37,933 nt of DNA, from contig JAHEKY010000020.1 of assembly GCA_024644465.1 (NCBI GenBank), forward strand, positions 1 to 37,933, given 5' to 3'. A model generated the notes under the pieces. It ran no database searches. It worked only from the letters and a program-made list of their open reading frames with translations, and was not told where the DNA came from. The number at the start of each line of letters is the position of its first letter. Positions within the stretch are counted from its first letter, which is position 1. A program made the position numbers and the translations under genes. This document shows, one piece after another, positions 24,031 through 29,885 of the stretch. The DNA comes from Ilumatobacteraceae bacterium (lineage in GTDB: Bacteria; Actinomycetota; Acidimicrobiia; Acidimicrobiales; Ilumatobacteraceae).

Positions 24031-25293
24031 GTGGGTTCGCCGGTGCGACTCGACGAGCGCGAACAGCGTTGGCTCTCGGGCACCGACGGCGCCGCGATGC
24101 AACTCGCGATGCAGATGATGGTGACGGCGGCGGACGTCTCGAGCGCTGCCGAGTTCGTCGAGATCGAGTTCGCGCACATCAACTCGAGCTTCTACTCGGG
24201 CCAGGTGTCGCTCGACTTCGCCGAGTTCCTGCTCGCCAACGGCGGGTCGTTCGCGGTGCCGACGCACACGAACGCCAGCCTGATCGACTGTTCGACGCCC
24301 GGGCTGCGTGCGGAACGGGACCACCCGGTCGAGGTCGGCGGGGCGCGCCGGCTGATGGAGATCTACGCCGAGCTCGGCGCGTCGGCGATGTGGAGTTGCG
24401 CGCCGTACGCCGAGCCGACCGGTCGGCCCGGAAAGGGAGCGCACATCGTCGGCTCGGAGTCGAACGCGGTGTCGTTCTTCAACTCGGTGCTGGGGGCGAG
24501 GACGAACAAGTACGGCGACTTCATCGACGTGTGCGCGGCGATGACCGGCCGCGTACCGTTGGCCGGTCTCCACACCGATGCCGGACGCCGGGCGTCGCAC
24601 GTCTTCGACGTCACGGGCCTGTCGGCCGACGATCAGGACGACCCGACCTTGCCCCACGTGCTCGGCATCATCCTCGGTCACGAGGCGGGTTCGGCGATTC
24701 CGGTCATCGTTGGCCTCGGCTCGGCGAGCGAGGACGATCTGAAGGCGATCGCCGCAGCCGGCGGCACGTCGGGAGCCGTCGAGATGTTCCACGTCGTCGG
24801 CATCACCCCGGAAGCACCGACGCTCGATGCCGCCACCGGGGGAGTGGCGCCAACGCGACGAACGATCGTCGATTCGGCGTTGATCAGGTCGACCCGCTCG
24901 CGCCTGTCGACATCGTCGACGGGGCCCCTGCGCGCGGTGTGTCTGGGGACTCCGCACTTCACGGCGAGCGAGTTCGCCGGCCTGCGTACCGCACTCGACG
25001 GTCGTTCCGTCGACGGTCGCGTGCAGCTGCTCGTCACGACGAGCCGGGCGGTGCTCGCCGAGATCGGGTCCGTGGGTTGGGACGAGGAGTTGCGCGCCGC
25101 GGGCGTGCAGATCGTGCTCGACACGTGCACGTACTACACGCCGCGTGCCCGTGGCGTCGCCGGGCTCGTGATGACGAACTCGGCGAAGTGGGCGTACTAC
25201 GCCCCGGGGATCCTCGGTGTCGAGGTCGCGTTCGGGTCACTGCAGGAGTGCGTCGACGCGGCGGTGTCGGGCAGGGTCGGCGACCGTGGCTGA
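24031..25293 (+). CDS. Aconitase X catalytic (large) subunit
   Basis: A 420-aa protein of the AcnX (DUF521) family, 4Fe/2Fe-S cluster dehydratases including cis-3-hydroxy-L-proline dehydratase and archaeal mevalonate-5-phosphate dehydratase. The family fingerprint is present: SESNAVSFFNSVLGART (142-158) followed by NKYGDF, CAPY at 123-126, and a Cys in LDTCTYYTP. The usual HxDxxxY motif near the N-terminus reads H49-I-N51-S-S-F-Y55 here, with Asn for Asp, so activity or substrate could differ. The two-gene layout (large, then small) is that of AcnX type II rather than the fused type I. The start is GTG 24031 with GCGGAG at 24015-24020; GTG 24043 is an alternative. The end overlaps the small subunit by 8 nt. 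Confidence 0.9.
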   Translation: MGSPVRLDEREQRWLSGTDGAAMQLAMQMMVTAADVSSAAEFVEIEFAHINSSFYSGQVSLDFAEFLLANGGSFAVPTHTNASLIDCSTPGLRAERDHPVEVGGARRLMEIYAELGASAMWSCAPYAEPTGRPGKGAHIVGSESNAVSFFNSVLGARTNKYGDFIDVCAAMTGRVPLAGLHTDAGRRASHVFDVTGLSADDQDDPTLPHVLGIILGHEAGSAIPVIVGLGSASEDDLKAIAAAGGTSGAVEMFHVVGITPEAPTLDAATGGVAPTRRTIVDSALIRSTRSRLSTSSTGPLRAVCLGTPHFTASEFAGLRTALDGRSVDGRVQLLVTTSRAVLAEIGSVGWDEELRAAGVQIVLDTCTYYTPRARGVAGLVMTNSAKWAYYAPGILGVEVAFGSLQECVDAAVSGRVGDRG

Positions 25294-25726
25294 CGGCAAG
25301 ATCCACGGCCGGGTGCTGCACGCCGGCGCGGCGACGGCGCCGATGATCCGGCTGGACGCCCCGCTCAGCTTCTGGGGTGGGTTCGACCCGGTGACCGGAC
25401 GGATCATCGACCATGCCCATCCGCAGGTCGGCGAGTCGCTGACCGGGCGGGTCGTGGTGATCCCCGGCTCGCGTGGGTCCTCCGGAACCCCCGGCGTACT
25501 CGCCGAATCGTTGCGCCGCGCGACCGGTCCGGCCGGGCTGGTCGTGCAGAAGGCGGACATCAACCTGACCGCCGGCGCCGTCGCCGCGAAGGCGCTGTAC
25601 GACCGGGCCTGCCCGATCGTGCTGCTCGACGATGCATCGTTCGCCGAAGTCGGGACCTGGAACGGCGTCGCGATCGCGACCGACGGCGCCGTCAGCCCGG
25701 ACGATCCCGACGGTGCGGCGCCGTGA
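25286..25726 (+). CDS. Aconitase X swivel (small) subunit
   Basis: A 146-aa DUF126 protein, the swivel domain of aconitase X, which pairs with the large subunit to close the active site. Signature pieces are APLSFWGGFDPVTGRIID (25-42), then PGSRGSSGTPGVLAE (60-74), where the conserved Ser and Gly contact substrate carboxylate, and ATDGAV near the C-terminus. The GTG start at 25286 overlaps the end of the large-subunit gene by 8 nt, and its own stop overlaps the GTG of the M24 gene (GTGA), so three proteins are translationally coupled. Length is normal for the separate small subunit. Function follows the large subunit: dehydration of a hydroxyacid. Confidence 0.92.
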   Translation: MADGKIHGRVLHAGAATAPMIRLDAPLSFWGGFDPVTGRIIDHAHPQVGESLTGRVVVIPGSRGSSGTPGVLAESLRRATGPAGLVVQKADINLTAGAVAAKALYDRACPIVLLDDASFAEVGTWNGVAIATDGAVSPDDPDGAAP

Positions 25727-26907
25727 GCGTCCCGATCGTCCCGCCGCCGCCGGTCGACGTCCAGCGTCTGCGTTCCCACCGCGTCGGGCGCCTCTGCGCG
25801 CAGTTGGCGGGGCGCGACGTTGATGCGATCGTGCTCACGAACCCGGTCAGTCTGCGGTACGCAGCGGACTGGCGCGAGTACGCGCTGTTCCAGTCGCACA
25901 TCCCGACCTACTACCTCGTGATGGATCGCGACGGACGGCTGACGATGTTCGGCGCGTACGCCACTGCCCATCCGACGATCGACGAGTTCCGCGTCGCCCA
26001 TCACCCCAACGTCTTCGACGGTGGCCTCGACACGGCGGTGACCGCAGCCGGCTTCGCCGACGACATCGCGGCGGTCGTCGGGCGCGGGACGCGACTCGCC
26101 GTCGAGCGCGTCAACCCGACCTGCGTCGACGCGCTGCACCGGCTCGGGTTCGACGTGATCGACGCCGAGCCGCTCGTCGAGATCGCCCGCTCGGTCAAGT
26201 CGAGTGACGAGATCGTCTGCATCCGTCACGCGATCGCGGTCGCCGAGGCGGCGATCGCGACGATGCGCGAGCGGGCCGTGCCGGGCGTGAGCGAGAACGA
26301 GTTGATGGCGGCGCTGCACCAGGTCAACATCGCGAACGACGGCGACTGGATCGACGGCCGGATGTTGTGCAGCGGCGAGCGCACCAACCCGTGGTACCAG
26401 GAGGCGTCGGCGCGCCGGCTGCGGGCGGGCGAGTTCCTCGCGTTCGACACCGACATGATCGGTCCGTTCGGATACTGCGCCGACATCTCGCGGACGTGGG
26501 TGGTCGGCGACGGAGGACCGACCGCCGAGCAGCGGGACCGGTACCGGCGTGCCCACGACGAGATCCACCATTTCGCCGAGCTGCTCGTTCCCGGGCGCTC
26601 GTTCCGCGAGCTCTCCGACGCAGCGATGCGCCAACCCGACGAATTCGTCGCCCACCGGTACGCCTGTCTCGCCCACGGCGTCGGCATGAGTGACGAGTGG
26701 CCACGGATCCACCATCGCTGCGATCGGGACGCGCACGGCTACGACGGCGAGGTCCGCGCCGACATGGTGTTGTCGGTCGAGAGCTTCGTCGGCTCGGATC
26801 GGGGCGGGCCCGGCGTCAAGCTCGAGCAGATGTACCTCGTCGGCGAACGCGGCGCCACCGCGCTGTCGACCTACCCGTTCGAGCCCACCCTCCTCGCCGC
26901 CCGGTGA
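25723..26907 (+). CDS. M24-fold metalloenzyme, DddP-like (DMSP lyase or relative)
   Basis: A 394-aa pita-bread-fold protein: creatinase-like N-terminal domain (about 12-150) and M24 metal-binding domain. Candidate ligands are D242 and D244 (AFDTDMIG), D254 (ADISRTW), H318 (AHGVGMSD), E353 (SVESF) and E368 (VKLEQMY). As I recall the Ruegeria DddP residues (D295, D297, D307, H371, E406, E421), the intervals +2, +10, +64, +35 and +15 are identical here. D324 and Y313 also fall at the places of its catalytic Asp377 and Tyr366. The SGERTNPWYQE segment is DddP-like as well. So a lyase acting on DMSP or a related onium acid is more likely than a prolidase. The GTG start overlaps the AcnX small subunit's stop. 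DddP is longer (about 450 aa). Confidence 0.82.
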   Translation: MSVPIVPPPPVDVQRLRSHRVGRLCAQLAGRDVDAIVLTNPVSLRYAADWREYALFQSHIPTYYLVMDRDGRLTMFGAYATAHPTIDEFRVAHHPNVFDGGLDTAVTAAGFADDIAAVVGRGTRLAVERVNPTCVDALHRLGFDVIDAEPLVEIARSVKSSDEIVCIRHAIAVAEAAIATMRERAVPGVSENELMAALHQVNIANDGDWIDGRMLCSGERTNPWYQEASARRLRAGEFLAFDTDMIGPFGYCADISRTWVVGDGGPTAEQRDRYRRAHDEIHHFAELLVPGRSFRELSDAAMRQPDEFVAHRYACLAHGVGMSDEWPRIHHRCDRDAHGYDGEVRADMVLSVESFVGSDRGGPGVKLEQMYLVGERGATALSTYPFEPTLLAAR

Positions 26908-27088
26908 GAGGTGAGAGGACCTGTCCCACCCAACTCTCACCGGAAGACGGCGCAACCCGGTTGCGGTGAGAGGTGAGAGCACCTGTCCCACCCAACTCTC
27001 ACCGGAAGACGGCGCACCTCGGTTGCGGTGAGAGGTGAGAGCACCTGTCCCACCCAACTCTCACCGGAAGACGCCGCAAGGGGGCTAC
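26903..27088. repeat. Three tandem copies of a 62-bp unit with internal dyad
   Basis: Copies are 26903-26964, 26965-27026 and 27027-27088. Copies 1 and 2 match at 59 of 62 positions; copy 3 agrees for about 47 nt and then diverges. Each begins GGTGAGAGGTGAGAG and has CTCTCACC about 20 nt later, giving an 8-bp stem. The first copy contains the stop codon of the M24 gene (26905-26907). The first 25 nt of copy 1 recur exactly, inverted, at 34396-34420. Confidence 0.93.
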
Positions 27089-27110
27089 GGGAGGACGGGG
27101 CGGGGCCGGG

Positions 27111-27965
27111 TCAGGCGGCGAGGTCGGCGCGGAGGCGGCGGAGGAGATCGGGCACGTCGGGCGGTTGGACGACGGCAGCACGGATCAGGCCGTCGAACTG
27201 CTCGATGAACTCACGCACGTGGGCCTCGCTGTTGAGCACGATGTACATCTGCCCGAGGTACAGCACGACGCGTTGCAGCCCGAAGATCGTGACCGCGCCG
27301 GAGTATCGCTGCCGCCCGTCGTAGAGGAACCAGCGGAAGCCGGGGTAGAGGTCCTCGCACATCTCGATCATGTGGTCGAGTTGGGCGAGACGGAGCTCGG
27401 TGTCGAGCGTGCTCCAGATGTCGTGGCCGTGTGCGAAGTCCTCGAGCGCCTGGATCGAGTTGCAACACTCGAAGTCGGTTCCAGCAGCGTGGGCAACGGC
27501 TCTCGGCGCTTCGGCGACGTCGATCTTCTGCTCCGGCCGGGTCGTGAGGTACCGCGCCACCTCGTGACGGATCACAGCTTCGGTCTTCAACAGGTCCGGC
27601 AACGTCGACGGGACGTACCGGATCTTCGACCCGACCGACTCGCGAAACCAGCCGATCAGCGCCTCGTCGAGCGGGCTCAGCTCCGTGCGGCTGACCGAGA
27701 GCACCTCGTGGAGGATGTCGGCCCGGATCGGCCCCGCGCTCGACAGGCCGAGCAGCCAGTCGACCGACACACCTGCGGCGCGCGAGAGCGCGACGAGCGT
27801 CTCGGCGCGGGGAAGCCGCCGGTTCCGCGTCGACAGCAGCTGTGACAGCGTCGAGCGGTCGATGCCGGCGTCGGCGGCGAACATCGATTGCGATCGGCCG
27901 TCGGCGTCGAGGACCTCGCGGAGGCGGTCTCGGAAGCCGGTGAGCACCTCGCCGGTCTCGATCAT
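27111..27965 (-). CDS. XRE-family transcriptional regulator
   Basis: A 284-aa regulator. Residues about 8-72 are an HTH_3 domain: RSQSMFAADAGIDRSTLSQL contains the recognition helix, followed by RLPRAETLVALSRAAGVSVDWLLG, the usual end of the Cro/CI fold. The remaining 200 residues are a helical-beta domain with no family I recognise, holding CCNSIQALEDF and a final part (YLGQMYIVLNS) that may sense a ligand or mediate oligomerisation. The ATG at 27965 is preferred because the upstream open frame overlaps the divergent desaturase. It diverges from the desaturase gene across a region with the dyad CCACATttgATGTGG, its likely operator, so control of membrane-lipid desaturation is probable. Confidence 0.88.
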   Translation of the reverse strand: MIETGEVLTGFRDRLREVLDADGRSQSMFAADAGIDRSTLSQLLSTRNRRLPRAETLVALSRAAGVSVDWLLGLSSAGPIRADILHEVLSVSRTELSPLDEALIGWFRESVGSKIRYVPSTLPDLLKTEAVIRHEVARYLTTRPEQKIDVAEAPRAVAHAAGTDFECCNSIQALEDFAHGHDIWSTLDTELRLAQLDHMIEMCEDLYPGFRWFLYDGRQRYSGAVTIFGLQRVVLYLGQMYIVLNSEAHVREFIEQFDGLIRAAVVQPPDVPDLLRRLRADLAA

Positions 27966-27977
27966 GATGTGACACTG

Positions 27978-27992
27978 CCACATTTGATGTGG
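27978..27992. promoter_or_regulatory. Dyad CCACAT-TTG-ATGTGG, candidate XRE operator
   Basis: A perfect dyad with 6-bp arms and a 3-nt centre, 13 nt from the ATG of the XRE gene and 113 nt from that of the desaturase gene. Its place in a divergent promoter suits autoregulation and control of the desaturase. No convincing -10/-35 pair was found for either gene. Confidence 0.5.
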
Positions 27993-28104
27993 AAACACAA
28001 CATCTGTCGCTGATCGTGCTGATGTGCGACGCAGTGTGCGCAAGAGCGTCTTGAGCGCCGGGTCGATCATGCCGTTGAGTTGGTGTGAGGAGGACACATC
28101 GGCG

Positions 28105-29091
28105 ATGAACACGGCGGAGCGGGCAGACAGGGTGGGCACGGGCGTGGAATGGCCGACGGTCGTCCTCGCCATCGCGGTGCACGGCAGCTGGCTGGCGATC
28201 GTGCTGACCCATGCGGCGGTGCCGTGGTGGGCGACGACGGTCGCCCTGGCAATCGTGCTGGCGTGGCACGGTTCGCTGCAGCACGAGGTGATCCACGGGC
28301 ACCCGTTCTCGAACCGGCGCGCGAACGACGCGCTGGGGTCGATTCCGCTGTCGCCGCGACTGCCGTACCAGGCGTACCGGCGCTACCACCTCCAGCACCA
28401 CGCGTCGCCGTCGCTGACCGACCCGCTCGACGACGTCGAGAGTTACTACTTCACGCCCGAGGCGTGGAACCGGCTGTCGCGCACCGGCCGCTGGATCGCC
28501 GTCGCCCACGCGACGCTGCTCGGGCGGATGATCCTCGGGCCACCACGAGAGATCTTCATCGTCTGGCGGTGGCAGTTCCGGGAGATCCGCAACGGTGACC
28601 GGGCACTCGCGCGCTGGTGGGCCACCCACTTGATCGCGTGTCTCGCACTCGGCGCGTTCGTCGTCGGCGCCGTCGGCATGCCGATCTGGAACTACCTCGG
28701 CGCGATCTACCTCGGCCACGGCGTGAGCCTCGTCCGCTCGTTCTGCGAACATCGTTGGGTATCCGGTTCGGACAGCCGGTCCGCGGTCGTGCGGTCCGGG
28801 CCGTTCTTCAGTCTCGTGTTCCTGAACAACAACCTCCATCACACCCATCACGCCCGTCCGGGGACACCGTGGTACCGACTCCCCGCGCTCGCCGTCTCGA
28901 TCGAGTCCGATCGGGCCGCCGCCGAGGGCGCCGGGCTGTACGCCGGGTACCTCGACGTCGCCCGCCGGCACCTCGTCCGGCCGATGGACGTCCTCGTCCA
29001 CCCGGACCACCGACTCGCGACCCCCGACGACGCGGTCGAGCAACCGGCTCCACGCCCGATACCGCTGGTGGCCCCGCAGCCTGCGTCGTGA
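28105..29091 (+). CDS. Membrane fatty-acid desaturase
   Basis: A 328-aa integral-membrane di-iron desaturase. The three His boxes are H60-EVI-H64, H95-LQ-HH99 and N-N-L-HH-T-HH with H245, H246, H248 and H249. Hydrophobic helices lie at about 18-36, 43-58 and in the C-terminal half (AFVVGAVGMPIWNYLGAIYL). The substrate would be an acyl chain in membrane lipid or acyl-carrier; regiospecificity cannot be read. Related members also hydroxylate carotenoids or alkanes. The ATG at 28105 is preferred because GAGGAGGA lies at 28087-28094; the open frame begins earlier at 28024. The stop shares GTGA with the next gene. The divergent XRE gene probably controls it. Confidence 0.9.
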   Translation: MNTAERADRVGTGVEWPTVVLAIAVHGSWLAIVLTHAAVPWWATTVALAIVLAWHGSLQHEVIHGHPFSNRRANDALGSIPLSPRLPYQAYRRYHLQHHASPSLTDPLDDVESYYFTPEAWNRLSRTGRWIAVAHATLLGRMILGPPREIFIVWRWQFREIRNGDRALARWWATHLIACLALGAFVVGAVGMPIWNYLGAIYLGHGVSLVRSFCEHRWVSGSDSRSAVVRSGPFFSLVFLNNNLHHTHHARPGTPWYRLPALAVSIESDRAAAEGAGLYAGYLDVARRHLVRPMDVLVHPDHRLATPDDAVEQPAPRPIPLVAPQPAS

Positions 29092-29861
29092 CCGGTGTCG
29101 CCGCGCTGCGGATGTACGACCTCGACGAGGTGCGAGCGCCCGCCGGTGAGCTCTGGTCAGCGATTGCGGCGTACCTCGACGACGTCCCCGCAGAACTGAC
29201 GTGGCACGGCGCGCCCGGTGCCGAGTGGCGCGCCCCGGATCTCGTTCTCGGGCAGACGTGTGGCTGGCCGTTGATCACCGATCTGGGCGACGACGTCAAC
29301 GTCGTCGGCGCCTTCCACTACGACATCGGAGGCCGGTCGGGACTGCCGCAGTACCGCAGCGTGCTCGTCGCCGCCGAGGGTCGCCCGCTCGAGTCGTTCG
29401 CCGGCACGGTCGCGGCCGTCAACAGCTCGGACAGCCTCTCGGGCTGGGTGTCGCTCGGCGTCGCAGTTGCCGAGTGCGCCGGCCCCGAGCCGTTCTTCGG
29501 TGGCACGATCGAAACCGGGTCCCACCGGGCGAGCGTGGAGGCGGTGAAGTCGGGGCGGGCCGCGATCGCGTCCGTCGACGCCGTGTCGTGGGCGCTGTTC
29601 GAGCGGCACCTGCCGTCGCTCACGATCGACCTCGCGATCGTCGGGTGTGGTCCGGCGGTGCCGACGCTGCCGCTGATCACGGTGGACCCGGACCCCGAGC
29701 CGTTGCGGGCCGCGGTGGCCTCGGCTGTTGCCGACCCGGCGAACGCGGACTGCTGCGGACAACTGTTGATCAACGGGTTCAGCCCGCTGGACCTGTCCGA
29801 CTACGAGCACCTCACCGCGTTGGGGCCAGTGGCCGCAGCTGTCCTCGGCACGTGTGGATAG
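29088..29861 (+). CDS. PhnD-like periplasmic-binding-fold protein
   Basis: A 257-aa protein resembling the PhnD/phosphate-phosphonate substrate-binding fold: MYDLDEVRAP at 9-18, LTWHGAPGAEWRAPDLVLGQ, CGWPL, a hinge near residue 95 and a C-terminal lobe containing CCGQLLINGFSP. No signal peptide or lipobox is present, so it would be cytosolic, unlike true binding proteins. Such actinobacterial proteins are often annotated as phosphate ABC transporter substrate-binding homologues without transporter genes, as here. The GTG start shares four bases with the desaturase stop, and the pair are probably translated together. A role in sensing or in ligand delivery is possible; nothing more specific is supported. 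Confidence 0.75.
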   Translation: MTGVAALRMYDLDEVRAPAGELWSAIAAYLDDVPAELTWHGAPGAEWRAPDLVLGQTCGWPLITDLGDDVNVVGAFHYDIGGRSGLPQYRSVLVAAEGRPLESFAGTVAAVNSSDSLSGWVSLGVAVAECAGPEPFFGGTIETGSHRASVEAVKSGRAAIASVDAVSWALFERHLPSLTIDLAIVGCGPAVPTLPLITVDPDPEPLRAAVASAVADPANADCCGQLLINGFSPLDLSDYEHLTALGPVAAAVLGTCG

Positions 29862-29867
29862 CACGGC

Positions 29868-29882
29868 GCCGCGCGCCGCGGC
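29868..29882. terminator. Short GC hairpin between convergent genes
   Basis: GCCGCG at 29868-29873 pairs with CGCGGC at 29877-29882 (loop CGC). It lies between the stops at 29861 (+) and 29886 (-) and could end both transcripts, but a 6-bp stem without a U-tract is weak. Confidence 0.4.
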
Positions 29883-29885
29883 GGG

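Noticed and set aside
23263-24957. Long minus-strand open frame of 564 aa
   Set aside because: It is antisense to the SDR and AcnX genes and consists of Arg/Asp/Val-rich shadow sequence with no motif.
24031-26907. Hydroxyproline-peptide catabolism (M24 as prolidase plus AcnX as hydroxyproline dehydratase)
   Set aside because: The M24 active-site spacing fits DddP rather than prolidase, and no proline racemase, pyrroline-carboxylate reductase or peptide transporter is present. It is not fully excluded.
25237-27057. Long minus-strand open frame of 606 aa
   Set aside because: It mirrors AcnX small subunit and the M24 gene and runs into the tandem repeat; no family features.
26903-27088. Possible CRISPR array
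   Set aside because: The units are contiguous 62-bp tandem copies with no unique spacers, and no cas gene is present.
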